64,000 bases of DNA from Roseomonas sp. AR75 (GTDB taxonomy: Bacteria > Pseudomonadota > Alphaproteobacteria > Acetobacterales > Acetobacteraceae). Position 1 is the first letter of the stretch; each line of letters starts with the position of its first letter. Both the position numbers and the translations under genes were made by a program. The stretch is from positions 62,001 through 126,000 of the forward strand of contig NZ_STGB01000002.1 in NCBI RefSeq assembly GCF_005222815.1, written 5' to 3'. The notes under the pieces were generated by a model. It ran no database searches and was not told the DNA's origin. It saw only the letters and a list, made by a program, of their open reading frames with translations. Shown in pieces: positions 16,943-24,974 of this stretch.

Positions 16943-18174
16943 GGTTCGATCTCGCGCATGGCGGGCACCGCGGTGAGCACGCGGCCCTGAAATCCGCCGG
17001 CGCGGATCTGCCCAAAGATCTCAGGCGCGATGTTCCAGGGCAGGATGAGGATGTCGTCGAGCGGCATGGCCAGCAGCGCGGCCGGCGTGACGACGGGAAC
17101 GCGGCTGCCGGGCAGAAGGCGCCCCTGCTTGGCGGGGCTGGCATCGGCGACGGCAAGGATGTCGGCGGCGGTGACGCCCGCCGCGTTGAGGAAGGTATTG
17201 CCCTTCGCCGCCGCGCCATAGGCGCCGATGCGACGGCCCGCCGAACGGGCTTCGCGCAGCCACGCGCGGAAGCCGGCGAGGGTCTGCTGCGCGCGCGCTT
17301 CGAAGCCTTCATAGTAGGCGTCGCCGTCGAGGTCGAGCGCCGCTTCCTCTGCGCGAATCTCCCGCAGCGTGTCGGAGACGCCGCGATCGGCGGACGAAGA
17401 AAAAACGCGGATGGAGCCGCCATGCGTCGGCAGGCGCTGCACGTCGAAGACGCGCAGGCCGTGACGCCCGAGGATGCGTTCCATCGCCAGCAGCGACCAG
17501 TAGGCGTAGTGCTCGTGGTAGATCGTGTCGAACTGCACGCCTTCGACCATGCGCACCAGATGCGGCTGCTCGATGGAGACGACGCCGCGGGGGCCGGCGA
17601 GCACGGCCAGTCCCGCCGTGAAATCGTTGATGGCGGGAACATGGGCGAAGACGTTGTTGGCGGCGACGAGGTCGGCATGGCCGCGGCGGGCGACGAGATC
17701 CCGCGCGGTGGCCTGGCCGAAGAAAAACGTCTCGGTCGGGACGCCCCGCGCGCGCGCGACATCGGCAACGTTCGCGGCGGGCTCGATGCCGAGGCAGGGG
17801 ATGCCGGCGGAGACGAAGTTCCTCAGCAGGTAGCCGTCGTTGGAGGCGACCTCCACGACGAAGCTCTGCGGGCCGAGCGCAAAGCGCTGTGTCATGTCAC
17901 GGGCGAAGCGCGCAGCGTGGTCGAGCCAGGAGGCGGAGGCGGAGGAGAAATAGGCGTAGTCGGAGAAGATCCCCTCCGCATCCACGACGGTGTCGAGCTG
18001 CACCAGGCGGCAGTCGCTGCAGACCACGGCGCGCAGCGGGTAGCGCGGCTCCGGCGCGTCGGCCTGTTCGGGCGGGATGTAGGAGTTCGCCACGGGCTGC
18101 ACGCCGAGATCGCAGAAGGTGACGCCAAGCGCGCCGCCGCAGGCGCGGCACGCGGTGACGGGGGTGGCGCTCAT
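16939..18174 (-). CDS. NDP-sugar C-methyltransferase (TylC3/TcaB9-like)
   Basis: SAM-dependent methyltransferase of 411 residues with the three-part layout of NDP-4-keto-sugar C3-methyltransferases. The N-terminal zinc domain has Cys9, Cys12, Cys52 and Cys55. The SAM fold has VVEVASNDGYLLRNF near 107-121. YHEH at 219-222 matches the catalytic Tyr/Glu/His cluster of TcaB9. The C-terminal domain has GAYGAAAKGNTFLN. It would add a methyl branch to a 4-keto-6-deoxyhexose. ATG 18174 overlaps the rfbG stop by 4 bases (ATGA). Confidence 0.87.
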   Translation of the reverse strand: MSATPVTACRACGGALGVTFCDLGVQPVANSYIPPEQADAPEPRYPLRAVVCSDCRLVQLDTVVDAEGIFSDYAYFSSASASWLDHAARFARDMTQRFALGPQSFVVEVASNDGYLLRNFVSAGIPCLGIEPAANVADVARARGVPTETFFFGQATARDLVARRGHADLVAANNVFAHVPAINDFTAGLAVLAGPRGVVSIEQPHLVRMVEGVQFDTIYHEHYAYWSLLAMERILGRHGLRVFDVQRLPTHGGSIRVFSSSADRGVSDTLREIRAEEAALDLDGDAYYEGFEARAQQTLAGFRAWLREARSAGRRIGAYGAAAKGNTFLNAAGVTAADILAVADASPAKQGRLLPGSRVPVVTPAALLAMPLDDILILPWNIAPEIFGQIRAGGFQGRVLTAVPAMREIEP

Positions 18175-19208
18175 GCGCGCAGGCCCTCCGCGATCGCGCG
18201 CCGCGTCACCGCGACCATGTCTTCTCCGCCACGCCAGGCGGCATACCACGCAGCGGTCTCGGCGATCGCCTCAGGCGTGCCCAGCAGCGGGCGCCAGCCG
18301 AGCGCCTGCGTTGCGCGCGAGGACTCCAGCGCGAGGCGCGGTGCCTCGTGCATGACCGCGCCGGGCGCCTGCACCCAGCGTACATCGCCCCAGAGCGTCA
18401 GCAGGTCGCGCACGCGGATCTCGCCATCCTGCGGGCCGAAGTTCAGCGTAGGCGGCGCCGATCCCGCAGCCAGCGCCTCGGCCAGCAGCAGATAGCCGCG
18501 CAGCACGTCCAGCACGTGCTGGAAGGGCCGCGTGGCATCCGGGCGGCGCACCACCAGCGCCTCGCCGGCCATCTGCGCGCGCACCAGGTCCGGGATGATG
18601 CGGGCTTCGGAAAAATCGCCGCCGCCGATCACGTTGCCGGCGCGCGCGGTGGCCATGGGTGGCAGGTCACGGGCGAAGCTGGCGCGCCAGGAGGCGACGG
18701 CGATCTCGGCCGCGGCCTTGGAGGCGCTGTAGGGATCCTCGCCGCCGAGCGGATCGTCCTCGGTGAAGCGGCGACCGCTGCCGTCGTTGCGGTACACCTT
18801 GTCCGAGGTGACGATCACCGCCGCCTGCACGCCGGGCAGGTCGCGCAGCGCCTGCAACAGGTTGACGGTGCCGGTCACGTTGCTAGCGAAGGTGCCGGCG
18901 GGATCGGCATGGCTGCGGCCGACCAGCGCCTGCGCGGCGAGATGCAGGACGATCTGCGGCTCTGCCGCATGCACCGCGTCGCGCAGCGCCGGCACCTCCC
19001 GGATGTCGAGCCGAAGATCGCGCTCCAGCGCATCGGCCACGCGCATCGCCGCGAAGGCGGTCGGCCCTGGTTCGGGATCGAGCGCGATGCCGGTCACCTT
19101 GGCGCCGAGGTCCGCGAGGATGCGAACGAGCCAGCTTCCCTTGAACCCGGTATGCCCCGTGACCAGCACGCGGCGGCCGCGCCAGAAGGCGGCCTCGGGC
19201 TGCGTCAC
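18171..19208 (-). CDS. rfbG: CDP-glucose 4,6-dehydratase
   Basis: Extended SDR of 345 residues that converts CDP-glucose to CDP-4-keto-6-deoxyglucose. VTGHTGFKGSWLV is the family's distinctive NAD motif. The active site has TSDKVYRN and YSASKAAAE. I chose GTG at 19208 because it forms a GTGA overlap with the rfbF stop and puts the NAD motif near residue 15; no nearby ATG does. Its partner rfbF directly upstream in the operon supplies CDP-glucose. Confidence 0.92.
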   Translation of the reverse strand: MTQPEAAFWRGRRVLVTGHTGFKGSWLVRILADLGAKVTGIALDPEPGPTAFAAMRVADALERDLRLDIREVPALRDAVHAAEPQIVLHLAAQALVGRSHADPAGTFASNVTGTVNLLQALRDLPGVQAAVIVTSDKVYRNDGSGRRFTEDDPLGGEDPYSASKAAAEIAVASWRASFARDLPPMATARAGNVIGGGDFSEARIIPDLVRAQMAGEALVVRRPDATRPFQHVLDVLRGYLLLAEALAAGSAPPTLNFGPQDGEIRVRDLLTLWGDVRWVQAPGAVMHEAPRLALESSRATQALGWRPLLGTPEAIAETAAWYAAWRGGEDMVAVTRRAIAEGLRA

Positions 19209-19975
19209 CACACCCGCCACGGCGCACGGCCTTCCGACCACAGACGCTCCAGCTGCTCGCGGTCCCTCAGCGTGTCCATCGGCTGCCAGAAGCCGCGGTG
19301 GTCGTAGGCGCAAAGCTCGCCGTCATGTGCGAGGCCGGTGAGCGGCTCGTTCTCCCAGACGGTGGCATCACCCGCGATGCGATCGAGCACGCGGGGCGAA
19401 AGCACGAAGAAGCCGCCATTGATGGTGCCGCCGTCGCCCGCGGGCTTCTCGGTGAAGGCGGCGACGCGATCGCCCTCGCGCTGCAGCGCGCCGAAGCGGC
19501 CGGGCGGGACCACCGCGGTGACGGTGGCCTGTTTCCCATGCGCGCGGTGGAAGGCGATGAGCGCGGTGATGTCCACGTCGCCGACGCCGTCGCCATAGGT
19601 CATGCAGAAGGTCTGGTCGCCGGCAACATGCGGCGCGATGCGGCGCAGGCGGCCGCCGGTCATCGTGTCCTCGCCGGTGTCCACCAGCGTCACGCGCCAG
19701 GGCTCGGCGTTCGGGCGCAGCACCTCCACCGCGCCGGTGGCGAGGTCCACGGTGAGGTCGGCGGCGTGGGAGCGGTAGTTGAGGAAGAACTCCTTGATCT
19801 GCCAGCCCTTGTAGCCGAGGCAAATCACGAAGTCCGTCACGCCATGCGCGGCGTAGATCTTCATGATGTGCCAGAGGATCGGCCGCCCGCCGATCTCGAC
19901 CATCGGCTTGGGTCGGAGCGAGGTTTCCTCGGCAAGCCGCGTGCCGCGTCCGCCCGCGAGGATCACCGCCTTCAT
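19205..19975 (-). CDS. rfbF: Glucose-1-phosphate cytidylyltransferase
   Basis: Makes CDP-glucose from CTP and glucose 1-phosphate. It has 256 residues. The nucleotidyltransferase signature is LAGGRGTRLAEETSLRPKPM near the N-terminus, followed by GGRPILWHIMKIY and TYGDGVGDVD, all typical of RfbF. ATG 19975 overlaps the glycosyltransferase stop by 4 bases (ATGA), and the stop overlaps rfbG. It commits the pathway to CDP-linked rather than dTDP-linked sugars. Confidence 0.94.
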   Translation of the reverse strand: MKAVILAGGRGTRLAEETSLRPKPMVEIGGRPILWHIMKIYAAHGVTDFVICLGYKGWQIKEFFLNYRSHAADLTVDLATGAVEVLRPNAEPWRVTLVDTGEDTMTGGRLRRIAPHVAGDQTFCMTYGDGVGDVDITALIAFHRAHGKQATVTAVVPPGRFGALQREGDRVAAFTEKPAGDGGTINGGFFVLSPRVLDRIAGDATVWENEPLTGLAHDGELCAYDHRGFWQPMDTLRDREQLERLWSEGRAPWRVW

Positions 19976-22362
19976 GCGCAGACCTCCTTCGCCTTGGCGT
20001 AGAAGGCATCCACGAAGCGCTGCACGTCGCCGAGCGGGCGGGCGCGGATCATCTCGCGCAACCCGCTGCGCCACATCTTCCGCTTCGCACGGTCCTCGGC
20101 CAGCGCGGCGGCGATCTGCACGAACTCCTGCTCGCTATGCGCGCACAGCTCGCCGAGACCGGCATTGGACAGGTTCGAATAGGACAGCCGCTCGGGGAAG
20201 CCGGCGCCGACCAGGGTGATCGTCGGCACGCCCATCCACAGCGTCTCGCAGGTCGTCGTGCCGCCAACGTGAGGAAAACTATCGAGCGCGATGTCGATGC
20301 GGTTGTAGTAGGGCAGGTGCTTGCCGCGGACGCCGACGAAATCCAGCCGCGCCGGGTCCACGCCGCGCGCGGCAAACACCTCGCCGGCATTCTTCACGAA
20401 GCTCTCGCCGCTCGCCTCGGGGCGCACGAAGAGGAAGCGGCTGCCCGGCACCGCGCGCAGCACGGCGGCCCAGGCGTCGAGGCATTTCGTGGTGTATTTG
20501 TAGGGGTTGTTCATCGTGCCGAAGGTCAGCGCGCCCTGGCGTTCCTCCGGCAGCCCGTCCTCGATCGGCACGCGATCATTAAAGCCGAGGCGGCCGAGCG
20601 TCACCCAGCTCTCCGGCATCTCGAACGCCTTCTCGATCAGCAGGCGCGGATCGGCGGGGCGCAGATAGGGATCGGTCAGGATGTAGTCGATGCGCTCCAG
20701 CCCGGCCGAATGCGGATAGCCGAGCCAGCTCGCGCCGATCCGCGCGGGGCGATAGGCCATCACGTCGAGCTTGTTCATCGCGGTGGAGCCGCCGAGCTCG
20801 AACAGGATGTCGAGCTCGTCGCGCGCGATGTCCTCGGCGACCTTCGCGCTGGGCTGGCGCGGCCACCAGCGGAAGGCGTCCACCTTCTGCTCGATATGCT
20901 GCTGCACGTTGTCGCGCTCGCCCTCGTAGAAGGAATAGCAGAACACCTGCACGCGATCGCGGTCGTAGCTCTCCAGCAGCGGCAGCGCGAAATAGGTCAC
21001 GGGATGGTTGCGCAGGTCGGAGGACATGAAGCCGACGCGCAGCTTGCGCTCGGCATGGATCGCGGGACGGGCCGGCAAGGCCACAGGCCTGATCGTGCTC
21101 TCCTCTCGCCGACCCCATTGCCTGTGCCATTCGACGATCTGCAGCCGGTCCTCCAGAGTCTCCACTTGGCCGAGCTCGTAATGCAGCGCGGACAGCCGGT
21201 TCTCCGCCAGCCAGAGCGGCGCGAGCTGCGCCAGCGTGCCCGTGGCTTCGAGCCGCGGCAGGTCCAGCACCCGCTGGAACACCGTGCGCAGCGAGCGCGC
21301 ATAGCGGGGCACGCGGTCCGGGTGTCGCTCCATCAGGCGGCACGCGATGACATAGGCGCGTTCGAGATGCGCCACCTCGCTGTCGTAGCGGCTGCGCGAG
21401 AGGCTCTCGACCAGCGCGTCCATCACCTCGGGGCTGTCGGGCTCGGCGGCATAGGCGCGCTCCAGCGCCTCGTTCGCGCTGCGCCGGTCGCCATCGCCAT
21501 GCAGCCGCGCGAGCAGCATGTTGGCGGGGCGGTCGCCGGGGTTGCGCGCGATCACCGCCTCCAGCCGCGCGCGCGCCTCCGCGATGCGGCCCTGGCGCAA
21601 AAGGATGCGGCCTTCCATCACCTCCGGCATCGGGTCATCCGGCAGCGCGACGCGCAGCTTCTGTACGATCGCCAGCGCGCGATCGTTCTCGCCGCGGTCG
21701 AGCAGCAGGCCGATCAGCGTCGTGCCGATCTCGCGGTTGCGCGGGTCGAGGCCGAAGGCCTTCTCGAAGCTTGCCAGCGCGCCATCCACGTCGCCCAGCG
21801 CGCGCAGCACGCGGCCATGCAGTCGCCACAGCTCGCCATTGCGCGGATCGAGCTTCAGCCCGGCGGCGAAGGCCGCGGCGGCCGCGCCGAAGTCGCCGCG
21901 CAGTTCCTGCGTGTTGCCCAGGTTCTGGCAGGGGGAGACGCTGCGCGGATCAAGCTTGCGCGCGAGTTCCAGCAGCGGCACTGCCTCATCCAGCCGGCCC
22001 GCGCGCTTCATGAGCACGCCCAGCGTGTTGGCCAGCACGAAGTCCTTGGGCTTCTTCGACTGCGCCGGCAGAAGTGCCGCCACCGCCTCGGCGTGCCGGC
22101 CGGCATTGCTGAGCGCGAGCGACCAGGGAAGCGCGATCGCGAGCGCCGAGGCGCCATTGCGGACGGCCTGGCCGAAGGCGTCGGCGGCTTCCGCATGCCG
22201 GCCGGTCTGCGCCAGCAGCGTGCCGAGCTGCTGCCAGTGCATGCCCGATTGCGGCTGCGCCAACACCCGTTCGCGCAACTGCGCCTCGATCCGCGCGAGG
22301 TCGGCGGCAGATGGCGCAACGCGGGCGGGCGCGCGGGCGGCGCGGAGGACTGGTGGCGGCAT
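19972..22362 (-). CDS. TPR O-linked glycosyltransferase (OGT/SPINDLY family)
   Basis: A 796-residue protein. Residues about 25-330 are tandem tetratricopeptide repeats, for example LGTLLAQTGRHAEAADAFGQAV and NTLGVLMKRAGRLDEAVPLLE. The C-terminal half is the GT41 catalytic domain: VGFMSSDLRNHPVTYF near 455, GTMNNPYKYTTKCLDAW, and HVGGTTTCETLWMGVPTITL, which binds the nucleotide. Such enzymes glycosylate Ser/Thr of proteins in the cytoplasm; bacterial members often act on flagellin or other surface proteins. It is the first gene of the six-gene operon, so it may use the CDP sugar made downstream. Donor and target are unknown. Confidence 0.88.
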   Translation of the reverse strand: MPPPVLRAARAPARVAPSAADLARIEAQLRERVLAQPQSGMHWQQLGTLLAQTGRHAEAADAFGQAVRNGASALAIALPWSLALSNAGRHAEAVAALLPAQSKKPKDFVLANTLGVLMKRAGRLDEAVPLLELARKLDPRSVSPCQNLGNTQELRGDFGAAAAAFAAGLKLDPRNGELWRLHGRVLRALGDVDGALASFEKAFGLDPRNREIGTTLIGLLLDRGENDRALAIVQKLRVALPDDPMPEVMEGRILLRQGRIAEARARLEAVIARNPGDRPANMLLARLHGDGDRRSANEALERAYAAEPDSPEVMDALVESLSRSRYDSEVAHLERAYVIACRLMERHPDRVPRYARSLRTVFQRVLDLPRLEATGTLAQLAPLWLAENRLSALHYELGQVETLEDRLQIVEWHRQWGRREESTIRPVALPARPAIHAERKLRVGFMSSDLRNHPVTYFALPLLESYDRDRVQVFCYSFYEGERDNVQQHIEQKVDAFRWWPRQPSAKVAEDIARDELDILFELGGSTAMNKLDVMAYRPARIGASWLGYPHSAGLERIDYILTDPYLRPADPRLLIEKAFEMPESWVTLGRLGFNDRVPIEDGLPEERQGALTFGTMNNPYKYTTKCLDAWAAVLRAVPGSRFLFVRPEASGESFVKNAGEVFAARGVDPARLDFVGVRGKHLPYYNRIDIALDSFPHVGGTTTCETLWMGVPTITLVGAGFPERLSYSNLSNAGLGELCAHSEQEFVQIAAALAEDRAKRKMWRSGLREMIRARPLGDVQRFVDAFYAKAKEVCA

Positions 22363-22517
22363 GGCGTTCCGTCAGTCTTGGCCGGTGTTTTCGTCGTCCG
22401 ACCGTCCATCGGCGGTAACACAACGCCCCGCGCAGGGACAAGCGCGAGGCGCAGCGGAACCTTTGGAGCACCCATCGTGGGTTGACGCGCCCGCGGGGTC
22501 CGGGGAGACCGGATGCG

Positions 22518-24119
22518 ATGCCGACGCCCGACCCCGCCACCGCGCCCGCCGATCCCGCACTCTGCGCGCGCATCCCGCTGGGCCTCGCGCGGATCGTGCA
22601 GATCGGCGGCGACGCTGCGCTCGCGGCCTTCCTGGCGCGGCGCGATCCCGGCTGCGCGCTGACGCGGCTGGCGCGGCTGGCGCCCGGCGCCATCCCGGCG
22701 GGCGCCGCGGAAGCGGATCTGGTTGTGCTGCAGGCGCTGGCCGGCGATGCCGCCGATGCCATCCGCAACGCGGCGGCGCTGCTCGCGCGGGATGGCGTGC
22801 TGCTGGTGGATCTGCCCAACGCCGAGCATTGGCGGATTGCGCAGCAACTGCTGGTCGGCGGCATCAGGCCGACTTCGCCGCCGCCCGACGCGATGACGCG
22901 AGACGGCCTGCTCGCTGCAATCCGCGGCGCGGGGCTCATCCCGCTCGACGTGCCGCAATCCGTGCCGGAGGCCGAGGCGGCCGAGGGCTTCGCGCGCCAG
23001 ATCGCCCCGGCGCTGGCCGCGCTCGGTGTGGACGCCGCCACCTATCTGCGCCGCGCCGCGCCGCCGCGTTGGCTGCTGCGTGCCGCGCGGCAGGCGCCGC
23101 CGCCGCTGATGCTGCTGGCGCATGTGCTGAAGCCCGTGGGCGGCGTGAACGAGGTGCGCGTGGACATGCCGCTCGGCGCGGTCGCGACGCATCCCGGCAT
23201 CGCGTTGCGCATCGGCGAACGGCCGGAGACGCCGAAGCTCGCGCCGGACGTGCCGCGCATCCTGATCCTGCACCGCCGCCTGCTGAACAACCCGGAAGCG
23301 CCCGCCTTCATCAACCATTTCCGCCAGCGGGGCTGGGTGGTGGTGCAGGAATTCGACGACGATCCCGCGCATTGGCCGGTGATCGCGCAATCCGACCATT
23401 TCGCCTTCCGCGGCGTACATGCGGTGCAGACCACCACGCCGAAGCTGGAGGCGCTGTTCCGCGCCTTCAACGACGAGGTGATGGTCTTTCCCAACACCGT
23501 CGCCGAGCTGCCGGAGGTCGAGAATTTCGCGGACGCGTCACGCCTGACGCTGTTCCTCGGCGCGCTGCGCCGGGAGGAGGACACCGCGCCCTATATCGAC
23601 GCGCTGAATGCCGTGCTGGCGGAGGCGGGCGATCGCCTCGGCGTCGAAGTGATCTTCGACCGCGCGAGCTTCGATGCGCTGCGCACGCCGCACAAGCGCT
23701 TCCACCCGATCCTGCCCTATTCGGCCTATCGCGCGCTGATGGCGCGCTGCGAGATCGCCTTCCTGCCGCTGGCCGACACGCGCTTCAACAGCTTCAAGTC
23801 CGACCTGAAATTCGTGGAAGCCGGCGCGCACCGTCTCTGCTGCCTGGCGAGCCCGGTGGTGTACGGCGCGACAATCCGCGACGGCGAAACCGGCTTCATC
23901 GTGGATGACGCCGAGGCCTTGGGGGACAGGCTGCGCGCGCTGCTCGCCGCGCCGGAGCGGGCGCGGGCGGTGGGCGATGCGGCACGCGGCTGGGTGCGGG
24001 AGAACCGGCTGGTGGCACGGCAGGTGCCGGCGCGGCTGGCCTGGTATCGCGGCTTGTGGGAACGGCGGGCGGCGCTGGATGCGGCGCTTGTGAAGCGGGC
24101 GCCGGAGGTGGGGGCGTAG
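22518..24119 (+). CDS. Glycosyltransferase with an N-terminal methyltransferase-like domain
   Basis: A 533-residue protein divergent from the sugar operon. Residues about 20-200 resemble a degenerate class I methyltransferase (IVQIGGDAALAAFL, LLARDGVLLVDLPNAEHW), but a clear SAM glycine motif is not visible. Residues about 240-510 look like a GT4-type glycosyltransferase: RILILHRRLLNNPEA, LFLGALRREED, PILPYSAYRALMARCEIAFLPL, FKSDLKFVEAGAHRLCCLASP. I placed the start at ATG 22518; ATG 22513 is out of frame and TTG 22482 is possible. It probably acts on the same glycan as the neighbouring operon. Confidence 0.75.
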   Translation: MPTPDPATAPADPALCARIPLGLARIVQIGGDAALAAFLARRDPGCALTRLARLAPGAIPAGAAEADLVVLQALAGDAADAIRNAAALLARDGVLLVDLPNAEHWRIAQQLLVGGIRPTSPPPDAMTRDGLLAAIRGAGLIPLDVPQSVPEAEAAEGFARQIAPALAALGVDAATYLRRAAPPRWLLRAARQAPPPLMLLAHVLKPVGGVNEVRVDMPLGAVATHPGIALRIGERPETPKLAPDVPRILILHRRLLNNPEAPAFINHFRQRGWVVVQEFDDDPAHWPVIAQSDHFAFRGVHAVQTTTPKLEALFRAFNDEVMVFPNTVAELPEVENFADASRLTLFLGALRREEDTAPYIDALNAVLAEAGDRLGVEVIFDRASFDALRTPHKRFHPILPYSAYRALMARCEIAFLPLADTRFNSFKSDLKFVEAGAHRLCCLASPVVYGATIRDGETGFIVDDAEALGDRLRALLAAPERARAVGDAARGWVRENRLVARQVPARLAWYRGLWERRAALDAALVKRAPEVGA

Positions 24120-24165
24120 GCAGCGACGCCGTAGCGGGGTGCCCCCACCCCGACCTGCCGCCGTA

Positions 24166-24187
24166 AGCGGTGGCCGAGGCCACCGCT
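24166..24187. repeat. Nested perfect palindrome 1
   Basis: AGCGGTGGCC pairs with GGCCACCGCT across a two-base GA centre: ten perfect pairs inside the R3 element. Confidence 0.7.
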
Positions 24188-24195
24188 ACTTTGGC

Positions 24196-24218
24196 GTCCG
24201 ACGCCGTTGGCGTCGGAC
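24196..24218. repeat. Nested perfect palindrome 2
   Basis: GTCCGACGCC pairs with GGCGTCGGAC across a three-base GTT loop: ten perfect pairs inside the R3 element. It could also serve as a terminator for either convergent gene. Confidence 0.7.
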
Positions 24219-24255
24219 CCCTCGCAAAAGCGGGGGAGGGAGAAGTGAGCGCTGC

Positions 24256-24828
24256 TCAGTTCGACTGCTGCTGCGCCGGCGGGCCGCGGCGCTCGCCGCC
24301 CTGGCCGTGGCCGTGCGGGCCGCGGTGGTGGCTGGCGCGACGCGGCATCACTTCCTGCCGGGTGAGCTGGCCGTCGCTGTTGGCGTCCCGCGAGCGGAAC
24401 ATCGCCTCGGCGAAGGGCCGGATCTCCTCCAGCGTCACCCGGCCATCGCTGTTCACGTCGAGCACGCGGAACATCGCCTGGCCGCGCTGCTCGCCCTGCT
24501 CGCGCGCGCCGGCCGGCGGCGTACGGCCGCCCATGCGGGTCTGCACATAGGCGCGGAACTCCTCGATGGTCACGCCGCCATCGCGGTTCCCGTCCACCTC
24601 GGCGAAGCGGGCCTGCAGCCACACCCAGCCTTCGTCGCGGCTGACTTGGCTGTCGGCATTCGTGTCGGCGCGGGCGAAGGCCTCGCCCATGGCGAAGCCG
24701 GGCGCGCCGCGGCGCGGGCCATCGGGACCGCGACCCTGGCCGGGGCCGGGCTGGGCGAAGGCCGGCAGCGCCAGGGCACCGGCGATGACCGCGGCACCCG
24801 CGACCAGCGCAATGCGGGACGTCTTCAT
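24256..24828 (-). CDS. EF-hand calcium-binding protein, exported
   Basis: Exported protein of 190 residues. The signal peptide covers about residues 1-26 (MKTSRIALVAG..LALPAFAQ). Four EF-hand loops follow: DTNADSQVSRDE, DGNRDGGVTIEE, DVNSDGRVTLEE and DANSDGQLTRQE, each with acidic residues at the calcium positions and a final Glu. The C-terminus is His/Gly/Gln-rich (SHHRGPHGHGQGG). Such proteins bind periplasmic calcium; the role is unknown. Start ATG 24828 is fixed by the signal peptide. Confidence 0.87.
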   Translation of the reverse strand: MKTSRIALVAGAAVIAGALALPAFAQPGPGQGRGPDGPRRGAPGFAMGEAFARADTNADSQVSRDEGWVWLQARFAEVDGNRDGGVTIEEFRAYVQTRMGGRTPPAGAREQGEQRGQAMFRVLDVNSDGRVTLEEIRPFAEAMFRSRDANSDGQLTRQEVMPRRASHHRGPHGHGQGGERRGPPAQQQSN

Positions 24829-24956
24829 CGTGTTCTCCTTGTCTGCGTTCATTCGCGACAAGATCACCCTGCGCCCGCACTGCAACAAAGACATTGCGGA
24901 CACCGTCTCCATCCGTGAGCAAAAGTAACGCGACCTGTCACATGCCCGCATGAAAC

Positions 24957-24974
24957 CCTGACACGCCTGTCAGG
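24957..24974 (-). terminator. Probable terminator of the M20 peptidase gene
   Basis: CCTGACA (24957-24963) pairs with TGTCAGG (24968-24974) across a CGCC loop, overlapping the M20 stop codon. In the direction of transcription it is followed by GGTTTC, so the U-run is short. Confidence 0.45.

Larger units (their letters stand above)
24140..24244. repeat. Composite palindromic repeat, copy R3
   Basis: The left half, TGCCCCCACCCCGACCT, and the right half, CTCGCAAAAGCGGGGGAGGGAG, match the two ends of R1. They are separated by about 60 bases that hold two perfect palindromes (24166-24187 and 24196-24218). It looks like one repeat inserted in another. It lies between the convergent glycosyltransferase and EF-hand genes. 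Confidence 0.65.

Noticed and set aside
20137..22485. Open frame of 782 codons on the plus strand opposite the TPR glycosyltransferase
   Set aside because: Antisense shadow: low-complexity composition, no motifs, and it overlaps a gene with well-recognised TPR and GT41 sequence.
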